DNA of 64,000 nucleotides, taken from Candidatus Cohnella colombiensis. Its GTDB lineage: Bacteria > Bacillota > Bacilli > Paenibacillales > Paenibacillaceae. Numbering within the stretch: the stretch's first letter is position 1; every line of letters begins with the position of its first letter. The position numbers and the translations under genes are program-made. Below the pieces are notes generated by a model, which saw only the letters and a program-made list of their open reading frames with translations, did no database searches and was not told the DNA's origin. Positions 15,943 to 22,559 of this stretch are shown one piece after another. The stretch lies in contig CP119317.1 in assembly GCA_029203125.1 (NCBI GenBank), forward strand, positions 2,542,001 through 2,606,000, written 5' to 3'.

Positions 15943-17028
15943 TCATAAAGAGCTACCTTCATGCTTGATATTATTACAAAACAAAAGAATCTCATCTTTT
16001 AATTTAGGCTCGTGAATAGGTACTAATGTTGTGGCTTTGTCCCCAAAGGAGTTAATTGATGCTCCTAATAAATAATAATTACGTTCATCCACAATAATAT
16101 ACCTGTCGTGGAGTTTTTTATATTTTGATACTTCAATTTTTCCCCTCTCTTTCTTAAAGAGTTTATATACAGATTCCGAATCTCCCTGTAAATTACTTGT
16201 ATGTATTTGAATACTTACTTCTTTATTTGCATTCTCTAATAATTCAAAGATTGTTGAATCAATATAAGGATCTATAATGATAATCTTTTTTTTAGCTGAT
16301 ATTATTATTTCTCTAATTTTCTTATTAGCACTATATGCAAGATCACCTGAAAAAAACAGAGGCTCTTTAATCACGTTTTCATCAATAGAATATTGATTCC
16401 AAATTGCCTCAAACCATTCTGCTTCGACGCTTGTCCAGACAGGCTCTTGAATCTTATTGGTGAATTCAACCCTGTCATAGACCTTTGGAACATTTCCAAG
16501 AACAGCATCACGATAGTAGATTGATACATTATCCATAACCACACTAAAACCTAAGTCTTGCAAATAATGTTGATCAATATGGTCTACAATTTTCTCAACC
16601 CAATTTGTTATACTTCCAAAGCCGTAATTATGCCTCATAAGTAATAACGGGTTTCTATCATGAATCAGAAATTTAAAACTAATATAGTTATTTCGAAAAT
16701 CAAACTCATCTTCAACCATCATATTTTGTTTAACAAATATCCTCTTTCTTGATTTCGAATCTAGCCCATAGCTCCCCTTGTATAAGTTTGAAAGGATATA
16801 ATGCTTTGAACGATTTATTCCCTTTTTGGTTAGCTCATAAGTAGCCCTAGTTAGATAATCAATATTTCTTAGCAATTCCTCTTTAGATAAGGAGTTCAAA
16901 ATAATATCATTGTGAGTAAATCGTAGATTAATCATTTCGACCAATTTGGTTATTTCATTGCTTGTCACTTTTTCATACCCTGACTCAATTTTTTCATAAA
17001 TCTGGTCTAATTCTTTCTGCATTGCCAT
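15943..17028 (-). CDS. PLD-like protein, first gene of the HEPN/PLD operon
   Basis: A 361-aa protein with a C-terminal phospholipase-D-like half. The strand-turn pattern KKIIIIDPYID (about 238-248) precedes LHDRYIIVD (306-314), an HxRx4D variant of the HKD motif, and a following GASINSFG. This combination occurs in the single-motif PLD proteins of defence and restriction loci. The usual Lys is Arg, so nuclease activity is not certain. The N-terminal 200 residues are unrecognised and may sense a trigger. GGAGAATGGCA around the start suggests ATG 17028 or the following ATG 17022. It is the upstream gene of a two-gene operon. Confidence 0.7.
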   Translation of the reverse strand: MAMQKELDQIYEKIESGYEKVTSNEITKLVEMINLRFTHNDIILNSLSKEELLRNIDYLTRATYELTKKGINRSKHYILSNLYKGSYGLDSKSRKRIFVKQNMMVEDEFDFRNNYISFKFLIHDRNPLLLMRHNYGFGSITNWVEKIVDHIDQHYLQDLGFSVVMDNVSIYYRDAVLGNVPKVYDRVEFTNKIQEPVWTSVEAEWFEAIWNQYSIDENVIKEPLFFSGDLAYSANKKIREIIISAKKKIIIIDPYIDSTIFELLENANKEVSIQIHTSNLQGDSESVYKLFKKERGKIEVSKYKKLHDRYIIVDERNYYLLGASINSFGDKATTLVPIHEPKLKDEILLFCNNIKHEGSSL

Positions 17029-17829
17029 TCTCCTTGCTTAACTATTCATTTAATCGAAAAAATTCTTTCAGGTGAATATTTCGACATATTTTTTCCTTTT
17101 CCTTTCATAGCAAATGAATACCGACCGCAATCAGGGTTTTCGAGGCTCCCTTATCCTATTCTCAATGATTGTTACTTATAAGTTGATGAATCAATTATCA
17201 TTCTCGTATTTTATAATTGCTTCAAATTGGAGGAAATAATACCCCTAAGTCGAGGCTTGTAATAAAGGGGGCATGAAATTGGACAAGGAACTCTCTGCTA
17301 CATTTGAACTATTAATTATATAAATATTCCATGATGAGATTTCACGAATATTAAAAAAGTTCCTTGAACCTCATCAGCAAAAACGAAAAAAATATTAAAC
17401 CATAAATGAGATTTCAACTTTAACTGGCATTGGTCTGCTGGTCTTCATAGGAAACTCAAGCAGATATTAAAGGACCATCTAATCGAAACTCTTTATCATT
17501 AGATTTGAACAAACACTCGAATACAGCTAAGTTAGTTTAATTAATAAGAAGCGGACGCCTCTGAACAAGAGGTCCGCTTTTGGGGATATTTACTCTGTAA
17601 ATTTAGGCGAAGCCTTTAGCAAAACCAAATAATTAAACCTAAATATAATCTGCAACTTTCGTATCTAACCAGCAGCACGTGTAATGTAAAACGTGCCTAC
17701 TTGGTATTATCATTCCCCACAGTCACAGAATTACCCCTCATAGCATTCAAACGCTCAATCTCGACTAAACCCAAAAACCCAATGAAATCAAGGCTTTCAG
17801 ACGTTTTAGAATGGGTGTGTTTCAAAACA
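17029..17829. other. Right end of the element, no gene seen
   Basis: About 800 bp between the PLD-like gene and attR. It holds an upstream AT-rich region for the operon promoter, a hairpin at 17549-17580, and the attP arm GGGTGTGTTTC at 17813-17823. Short open frames here lack ribosome sites. Confidence 0.5.
17549..17580 (+). terminator. Stray terminator hairpin
   Basis: AAGCGGACGCCTCT (17549-17562) pairs with AGAGGTCCGCTT (with one bulge), followed by TTTT. No plus-strand gene lies upstream, so it is probably left from a deleted gene. Confidence 0.55.
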
Positions 17830-17851
17830 CATCACATTCGAGATGTGGTTT
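17813..17851. repeat. attR: right copy of 22-bp core plus attP arm
   Basis: GGGTGTGTTTC at 17813-17823, then the core at 17830-17851, identical to 6434-6455. The flanking bases differ on both sides of the two cores, so 22 bp is the exact extent of identity. Confidence 0.85.
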
Positions 17852-17988
17852 CTGACCGTTTTCTCGCTTATAAACAACTGTTGAGCTATGTCGCGTGTCG
17901 TCTTGTCCTGTACGAGCAACTCGAAGACTTCCCGTTCCCGATTCGTAAGGAGAAACTTACTCTTATGGTCGCTGCCTTTCAACGGCAT
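17830..17988 (-). pseudogene. gerE: gerE, N-terminal two thirds (right fragment, split by element)
   Basis: ATG 17988 begins MPLKGSDHKSKFLLTNRERE, continuing VFELLVQDKTT and ISEKTVRNHISNVM. This is nearly the B. subtilis GerE sequence (LLTKREREVFELLVQDKTT). After Met53, at the end of the 22-bp repeat, the frame passes into element DNA and soon stops. Fifty-three codons here plus 23 codons and stop at 6433-6362 rebuild GerE (76 aa; B. subtilis 74 aa). The ribosome site before the ATG is weak. The prophage end lies only about 165 bp upstream, so the native sigma-K promoter may be altered; no clear one was found. Confidence 0.92.
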
Positions 17989-18153
17989 TATATATGTTTC
18001 TCTATCTGTCTCACTGTTTCCCGTTATGTGCTAAAAGGTACTGATATGTATGATTATGTACCTTCTATTATCAGTTCTCATTTCCCTCCTCATACCACTC
18101 GAAACATCTGTTTCCTATGTTGATTTGCATCAATAAATGCATCAAAACAAAAA

Positions 18154-18181
18154 GAGCGACAGATCGATTGATCTGCCACTC
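18154..18181 (-). terminator. Terminator at the prophage left end
   Basis: GAGTGGCAGATC pairs with GATCTGTCGCTC across a 4-nt loop (two mismatches) and is followed on the minus strand by CTTTTTGTTTT. It ends the long leftward prophage transcription unit. Confidence 0.7.
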
Positions 18182-18187
18182 TGTAAG

Positions 18188-18382
18188 CTATTCATTTGAG
18201 TTACCTTCCAACCATTTTACGAAGGGCTTCTTCGGGATTTTGAAGTTCCTTCCGATCCTTATGGTGTGAAAGCTACCTGACTTAACAAGATCATAAGCCG
18301 CCGTCTTGCTAATGTCAAGATACTCTTGGATGTCGGCTACAAGCATTATTTCGGGCAACTCCTCGACTGTTTTTGCCATCAT
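18188..18382 (-). CDS. Excisionase-type HTH protein
   Basis: About 64 aa with the MerR/excisionase-family HTH pattern VADIQEYLDISKTAAYDLVK followed by GRNFKIPKKPFVKWL. Such proteins are phage excisionases or small regulators. The start is one of two adjacent ATGs (18382 or 18379) behind AGGAG. It is the last gene of the prophage unit and sits just outside the gerE element, so which recombinase it might assist is open. Confidence 0.75.
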   Translation of the reverse strand: MMAKTVEELPEIMLVADIQEYLDISKTAAYDLVKSGSFHTIRIGRNFKIPKKPFVKWLEGNSNE

Positions 18383-18415
18383 CGCCACTCCTGTTCTATC
18401 CCGTTATGTTCTATC

Positions 18416-18901
18416 CTATTCACGTTTTGGTTTGTCTGATTCTATTGTTCCGCTTTCTTTCTCAACAGCTATATCAAGCGACAAAGCCAGTTTATAAAAT
18501 GCTTTCCATCGCACCTTCGCGTACGTTCCCTCGCTGATCTGGGGCTGAAACTTTTGTGTATACACGTTGTAATCTGTTAGGTATTCAGCATCCTCACACA
18601 TATAGCGCTCCTGAAGGAGAAAACGTTCCATGCGTGGTAAGCGACTGACGGCTCTTTCCATACGATCACAATACTGTTTGCGCTTAGCTGCCCAATCTGC
18701 ATTGCTTATTGCGATACTTGCCGTTTGGTCAGAAGTGGTATTCGTTGGGCCGTGGAACCGCTCTGTATAGCCCGCTGTGATGCTCGCCTCGCGCTCGTCC
18801 GCATCAAGGTATTTGGATAGTCTGTACTTCTCTAATGCTGCTTCTACCGCCTTCTGCGTGGCTCGCCTATCGAGTTCAGGAAGCTCAAAGGCTAGTTGCA
18901 T
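18416..18901 (-). CDS. ArpU-family late transcription regulator
   Basis: A 161-aa protein of the ArpU/RinA-like group: a Gln/Glu-rich N-terminus, then a sigma-4-like helical part (RMERAVSRLPRMERFLLQER ... ISEGTYAKVRWKAFYKLA). In Gram-positive phages this protein turns on packaging and structural genes. Its position as the last major gene of the early block agrees with that. Ribosome site GAGGTGATGGG lies before the ATG. Confidence 0.8.
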   Translation of the reverse strand: MQLAFELPELDRRATQKAVEAALEKYRLSKYLDADEREASITAGYTERFHGPTNTTSDQTASIAISNADWAAKRKQYCDRMERAVSRLPRMERFLLQERYMCEDAEYLTDYNVYTQKFQPQISEGTYAKVRWKAFYKLALSLDIAVEKESGTIESDKPKRE

Positions 18902-18950
18902 CCCATCACCTCACTTGTTTAGAGAGGGGCACCGAAGCGCCCCGCCATTG

Positions 18951-19430
18951 TTAATTGATTACTGGAAAATCGCTGTCATCCTCAGATTCTTCTTCCTTTT
19001 CGCCATCTACATCGTCAAAGCTCAGTTGATTACCATCAATTTCTACTATGCCATCCTTATTGATGGTGCCTCGCAGCCCCTCACGGTAGGCTTTCTGATG
19101 TTCCTCGAATTCTTCAATCGACTCATCCGATTCAGTGATTGTCAGCTCCACATCAGATCCTGCCATCTTGTAAAACTCGAATGACTTTTCTGCCGAAGCG
19201 TCACCTTTAACCTCGAAGTCTAGCACAGTCTTTTTCGCGTCTTTAGACGATTTCTTGAACTCTGCAGTAAGCGACTCGTCAACTCCGTTAATGCTGATGA
19301 TGACCACTGAGCGAGTTAATGCGTTGAGCTCTGGTTTCTTTTCGTCCTCACCTTTAACGTAGAATTGCACAAGTTCCTTTTTACTGTCCTTCGTTTGCTT
19401 ATTGAAGCCTGCCTTAATAGTGATTGACAT
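18951..19430 (-). CDS. Phage early protein, unknown
   Basis: A 159-aa acidic protein. It has a beta-rich body with two similar strands (SVVIISINGVD, DVELTITESD) and an extremely acidic tail (EKEEESEDDSD). No cysteine and no motif are seen. GAGAGGAGCAATTATCC precedes the ATG. The acidic tail might mimic DNA or mask binding sites, but that is speculation. Confidence 0.6.
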   Translation of the reverse strand: MSITIKAGFNKQTKDSKKELVQFYVKGEDEKKPELNALTRSVVIISINGVDESLTAEFKKSSKDAKKTVLDFEVKGDASAEKSFEFYKMAGSDVELTITESDESIEEFEEHQKAYREGLRGTINKDGIVEIDGNQLSFDDVDGEKEEESEDDSDFPVIN

Positions 19431-19513
19431 GGATAATTGCTCCTCTCAATTTTGGGGTTTGTATAGGGATAGGATGGATTAAGTGATCTCCGTCTCTATC
19501 AGATTATGTTGTG

Positions 19514-19909
19514 TCATATATCTGTCACTCCGATCGATTTGAGAATGATACGTGCGTGATCAGCACCGTGGTACGAGACGTCATTAGTCCATCCGCTGTT
19601 TAATGCCTCGTACATTTCGTAATGATCATTGTCTGTATACCACTTTATACCCTCTATCAGCTTCTCCCTGTCTTGCTGTAGGCGTTCTAGTTCAGATAGG
19701 AGAACCGATATGTCGTTGCGAATGACAGGGAAGTAAACGTCATTAGCAAATTTACACTTAATCTCCGCTATCTTCTTATCTGACTCTTGCAATGAACGAC
19801 AGGATAAGCACAACTCATGACCTTCATATGCTTTCTTAAATATGTGTTCTTCTAGTTGCAGGTTCTTTAGACACTTCAAACAGTCAAATGATATCTTCTG
19901 TTTTGTCAA
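19514..19909 (-). CDS. Phage protein with N-terminal zinc-finger-like cysteines
   Basis: A 131-aa protein. Cys10 and Cys13 (CLKC) pair with Cys34 and Cys37 (CLSC) as a probable four-Cys zinc site, followed by a coiled-coil helix (about 65-90). It overlaps the preceding gene's stop by 4 nt (ATGA), so translation is coupled. Function unknown. Confidence 0.55.
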   Translation of the reverse strand: MTKQKISFDCLKCLKNLQLEEHIFKKAYEGHELCLSCRSLQESDKKIAEIKCKFANDVYFPVIRNDISVLLSELERLQQDREKLIEGIKWYTDNDHYEMYEALNSGWTNDVSYHGADHARIILKSIGVTDI

Positions 19910-20274
19910 AGTCCCATCACCGCCAATAGAGCAGCTTTGCAGCGTTGCTCAGGAGATGCATGCATCACTCTCAGATTGAATGCCTTGCCTAGTTCACGCC
20001 CTCCGATTAGCAATTTTATTTCAAGTAAATATCTAACCTGTACCTCTGTTGGTTTTTGCAAGATTTCTTCTTCTACTCCCCATGCTGCGGATATGTCGTA
20101 AGAAGGTTTGAAGTCATTGACAGCATATGGGGAAAAGTCATTATCATCGTTCCAATACTCTTTACCGTTATATTCGCCAATGTAGATGTGCCAGCGCATA
20201 ACATTCTCCGCAACAAGCTTATCCATTTTAGTTCCCGGCTCCATCGCTAGTATCTGCTCTCTTGTATATGTCAT
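19906..20274 (-). CDS. Phage ABA-sandwich domain protein
   Basis: A 122-aa protein recognised by the N-terminal TREQILAMEPGTKMDKLVAE and the C-terminal SPEQRCKAALLAVMG, the ends of the 'phage ABA sandwich' family. It is widespread in Firmicute prophages and of unknown role. AAAGGAGGAATAGGC precedes the ATG. Confidence 0.75.
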   Translation of the reverse strand: MTYTREQILAMEPGTKMDKLVAENVMRWHIYIGEYNGKEYWNDDNDFSPYAVNDFKPSYDISAAWGVEEEILQKPTEVQVRYLLEIKLLIGGRELGKAFNLRVMHASPEQRCKAALLAVMGL

Positions 20275-20311
20275 GCCTATTCCTCCTTTGCTTGATCTTC
20301 GAATTGTGCAT

Positions 20312-20491
20312 CTATTGATTCATTCTTCTTAGTTTTTCTTGATGGTAGTTTTCGCTGACTGCTCCCATAAAATCTTTGTGCTTGATTATGAACAAATGCA
20401 CAGCTATGAAGCCTAATCGAAATCCCTTTACGTTCTTTTTCCAGTCAATCCCCACTGTCCAATCTCTATCAATTTCAATGAGAATAAACAT
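20312..20491 (-). CDS. Small phage protein (59 aa)
   Basis: ATG 20491 follows AAGGAGG at good spacing. The product starts MFILIEIDRDWTVGIDWKKN and ends at TAG 20312. The strong ribosome site and the tight fit between neighbours support a real gene. Function unknown. Confidence 0.6.
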   Translation of the reverse strand: MFILIEIDRDWTVGIDWKKNVKGFRLGFIAVHLFIIKHKDFMGAVSENYHQEKLRRMNQ

Positions 20492-20526
20492 TAAGTTCCT
20501 CCTTCACAGTTTGTGTCTACTATTCA

Positions 20527-20547
20527 GGGATAGATAGGCTCTATCCC
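20527..20547. terminator. Small hairpin between early genes
   Basis: GGGATAGA (20527-20534) pairs with TCTATCCC (20540-20547) across a 5-nt loop. There is no T tract. It may be a processing or attenuation site. Confidence 0.35.
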
Positions 20548-20556
20548 CACTAATCA

Positions 20557-20838
20557 TTACGCTTTCCCCTCCAGTAGATTAGGATTGTCCAAAACATCTG
20601 CTATACCCCACTCAATGCCATTCAAACCAATAGACAATAGCTGTAACTCATCTTTAAACGCAGGAATAAGTGGTTCAAGGAATAATTCGTTTGTTGGTAA
20701 AACATCTATTACTCGAAACCACATTCCGTTTATGTGTAATCTGCACCGTTTCATCATTCTTCCACTAGCTGCGATTCGTACGTGCTTGCCTTTAAGCGCT
20801 TCAAGTTCAGCCTTGTTGTGCCATTCGTAGCTAGACAT
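20557..20838 (-). CDS. Small phage protein (93 aa)
   Basis: The start is ATG 20838, behind GAGGAAGGTGATAAAG, rather than the in-frame GTG three codons earlier. It begins MSSYEWHNKAELEALKGKHV and has a beta-rich KHVRIAASGRM...WFRVIDVLP core. It shares 8 bp with the upstream gene's end. Function unknown. Confidence 0.6.
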   Translation of the reverse strand: MSSYEWHNKAELEALKGKHVRIAASGRMMKRCRLHINGMWFRVIDVLPTNELFLEPLIPAFKDELQLLSIGLNGIEWGIADVLDNPNLLEGKA

Positions 20839-21106
20839 CTTTATCACCTTCCTCTACTTCCGTTTGGAATGATCTACGGAAATCGTGAGCGACGACCATC
20901 ATTTCATTAATCTGAAGTTCAAGACGTTTGATGCAGTTCTCCAAGTAGCCAAACTCTTTCCATGCATGATTTGTAGGGTTTACAAAAGATCGCTCTTTCG
21001 TGTTTTTCCAAACGAATCGAAGTTGCAATGCCATATGATCTATCATTGCTTGTGCCTCTTCATATTGTTCCAACAACTTCGCATATCCTTCATGTGTGCT
21101 ATTCAT
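20831..21106 (-). CDS. Small helical phage protein (91 aa)
   Basis: Mostly helical and possibly coiled coil (GYAKLLEQYEEAQAMIDHMA). It ends with EEGDKDV, a tail shared by several neighbours because the last codons double as the next gene's ribosome site. Start ATG 21106 overlaps the stop of the gene before it. Function unknown. Confidence 0.6.
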   Translation of the reverse strand: MNSTHEGYAKLLEQYEEAQAMIDHMALQLRFVWKNTKERSFVNPTNHAWKEFGYLENCIKRLELQINEMMVVAHDFRRSFQTEVEEGDKDV

Positions 21107-21275
21107 GATTTATCACCTTCCTCCACCATTGTTTTCCAAGTAACCTTTTCCTTTCCACAGCACTTACACTCGATGTTGTACTTAGCAATTACCCCTCGTA
21201 TCGGACTTTTTTTATGTGTCCAGTCCACTTAGGTGTGGTATAGTCATGTCCATACGCTTTGCACAGGATATTCAC
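21103..21275 (-). pseudogene. Small Cys-rich phage gene with frameshift
   Basis: GTG 21275 begins MNILCKAYGHDYTTPKWTGH. After a run of seven A the frame stops, but one base more would continue with SPIRGVIAKYNIECKCCGKE and end in EEGDKS at 21103. The downstream frame clearly looks coding (CKCCGKEKVTW, probably zinc-binding). It is either a true mutation or a homopolymer sequencing error. Confidence 0.55.
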
Positions 21276-21424
21276 GCTTTATCACCTTCCTCTCGATCTC
21301 GTATCCTTACATATCCATTTCCGCTGCACATCGGGCAATCGGGGTGATTTTCAGACTCTGTATACCCCGTGCCTCTACACCCGTAACATTTTTCTACTTC
21401 ACCAGTTAAGTATCTATCAGACAT
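21272..21424 (-). CDS. Small zinc-finger-like protein (DnaJ-type CxxCxGxG)
   Basis: A 50-aa protein from ATG 21424 with CYGCRGTGY and CPMCSGNGY, two CxxCxGxG motifs as in the DnaJ zinc-binding domain. Single small proteins of this kind are common in phages; their role is unknown. It ends in EEGDKA and overlaps the next GTG start by 3 nt. Confidence 0.7.
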   Translation of the reverse strand: MSDRYLTGEVEKCYGCRGTGYTESENHPDCPMCSGNGYVRIRDREEGDKA

Positions 21425-21935
21425 CTTTATCGCCTTCCTCTGTAATGCCTGGTATAGTGATGCCGAGCGCGAAAAGCGTATCTCTCACTCCTGCTTGATA
21501 ACCCGTATGCAGTTCCGCATATGGAGTGTTGTTGTACAGTTCATACATCTTCCGTACATTCTGTATCCCTGTATCCTCTGTCTCTCTATGAGAGAGGGCT
21601 TGATGAAGAATCGTGTACACCGGAGTAGGCTCACCGGCAAGTTCCCATTCCTTCTGCATTGCTTCTTTTATAGCCTCTCTTAGCCTTGTAGCTTCTCCCT
21701 GATCGGGGATTCCAAGAACGACGTATCCATCCTGTTGTTCCCAGTCTGTAATATAGGTGATGGTTCTGGTCATTTCTTCTCCTGAAAAGAGTTCAGCGTT
21801 CGGAAGATATTCCTTAATGAAGAGCTTGTCTCCGACCTGATAATCACGGTCATTCAAACGGATTTCGAAAGGCTTTAATCCTGACTTGACCGCTTGAAAG
21901 TATTCCGGCCAACATTTCAAATGATGTACTTTCAT
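21425..21935 (-). CDS. DUF3850 (ASCH/PUA-like) protein
   Basis: Residues 1-75 have the DUF3850 pattern: HHLKCWPEYFQAVKSGLKPFE followed by IRLNDRDYQVGDKL. This is an ASCH-like RNA-binding fold. An extra domain (about 80-170), with a helical region and YQAGVRDTLFALG, makes it longer (172 aa) than the usual 80-100. The frame closes at 21417, so the last codons overlap the next gene's start region. Role in the phage unknown. Confidence 0.75.
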
Positions 21936-21955
21936 CCTTTTATCCTCCTTACGTT

Positions 21956-22225
21956 TCAGATATAATGCTCCATATTTTTGTAATGCTCGATGAGGCCTCT
22001 CTTCATTAAGTCAGCATACTTGTTTTGAATAACGCTTTCTGTCTTTCCGAGTGCAAATGACATCGCTCGTCGCCCATCGTGTTTGTAAAACTTCGCAAGG
22101 TAACAAAGATCATCCTCGGTAAATTTCTGGCCATGATTTTCGTGGAAATCAGGATGGTATTTGATTCTTCCGAGATTATCAATGATGAAACCATCTCTGG
22201 CATCCTGTATTATCCGAGCTCCCAT
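21956..22225 (-). CDS. Small phage protein with HTH-like C-terminus
   Basis: An 89-aa protein whose FTEDDLCYLAKFYKHDG followed by KTESVIQNKYADLMKRG resembles a Myb/SANT- or HTH-type DNA-binding module used by phage small regulators. The assignment is tentative. GGTGGTGAGCG lies before the ATG. Confidence 0.5.
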   Translation of the reverse strand: MGARIIQDARDGFIIDNLGRIKYHPDFHENHGQKFTEDDLCYLAKFYKHDGRRAMSFALGKTESVIQNKYADLMKRGLIEHYKNMEHYI

Positions 22226-22244
22226 ACGCTCACCACCACCTTAG

Positions 22245-22541
22245 TTAAAACGGCAACTCGTTAATATCCTGAAGCTCTAACACATGCCAGACCAGTTCCC
22301 CAACCTTAACTGTCCCAATTAATCGAAGGATATAGTGGTCGTCAGGGACTTTGATGTCCCACCCAGTTCCGACGCACATAACAGGAACTTTCTCTTTCTC
22401 GCGGTCTGGATCGTCGACCAAGGCATAAACTACGATGCAATCGCGCTGCTCGATAACTGAAATGAGCTGAGAACCGATAGGCACTTCGATGTGTTGTACA
22501 TCAGCGCTTGGCATGATGTAATGCTTGAGTATCTTTGACAT
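22245..22541 (-). CDS. DUF7352-like phage protein
   Basis: A 98-aa all-beta protein. It has LKHYIMPSADVQHIEVPIGS at the N-terminus and GELVWHVLEL near the C-terminus, the pattern I associate with DUF7352. It is common beside phage methyltransferases. Function unknown. A strong ribosome site AAAGGAGAACC precedes the ATG. Confidence 0.6.
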   Translation of the reverse strand: MSKILKHYIMPSADVQHIEVPIGSQLISVIEQRDCIVVYALVDDPDREKEKVPVMCVGTGWDIKVPDDHYILRLIGTVKVGELVWHVLELQDINELPF

Positions 22542-22559
22542 TTGGTGGTTCTCCTTTCG

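Larger units (their letters stand above)
6434..17851. mobile_element. gerE intervening element (11,396 bp, large serine recombinase)
   Basis: The element is bounded by 22-bp direct repeats (6434-6455 and 17830-17851; core CACATTCGAGATGTG) lying inside gerE. Recombination between them would release an 11,396-bp circle and restore gerE. It carries its own large serine recombinase (10199-11815) and a small gene upstream of it. Cargo comprises a SIR2-domain protein, a HEPN/PLD pair, a membrane protein and decayed genes. Sporulation genes interrupted by recombinase-bearing elements that leave the mother-cell chromosome are established (skin in sigK, SP-beta in spsM). A gerE-located example has, to my memory, been named in Geobacillus. 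Excision in this strain is inferred from the perfect in-frame join. Confidence 0.9.
20839..21440 (-). repeat. Four copies of a 16-bp ribosome-site cassette
   Basis: GAGGAAGGTGATAAAG on the minus strand occurs at 20854-20839, 21123-21109 (15 bp), 21292-21277 and 21440-21425 (one mismatch). Each copy encodes the C-terminal EEGDK of one gene and the ribosome site of the next. The repeats suggest that small genes have been added or duplicated by recombination at this cassette. Confidence 0.75.

Noticed and set aside
17549..17580. Hairpin as the second terminator of the HEPN/PLD operon
   Set aside because: It lies upstream of the operon and its T tract is on the plus strand.
17806..17988. 60-aa HTH ORF as a complete gene
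   Set aside because: It is gerE cut in the middle of the HTH; the last residues are element DNA.
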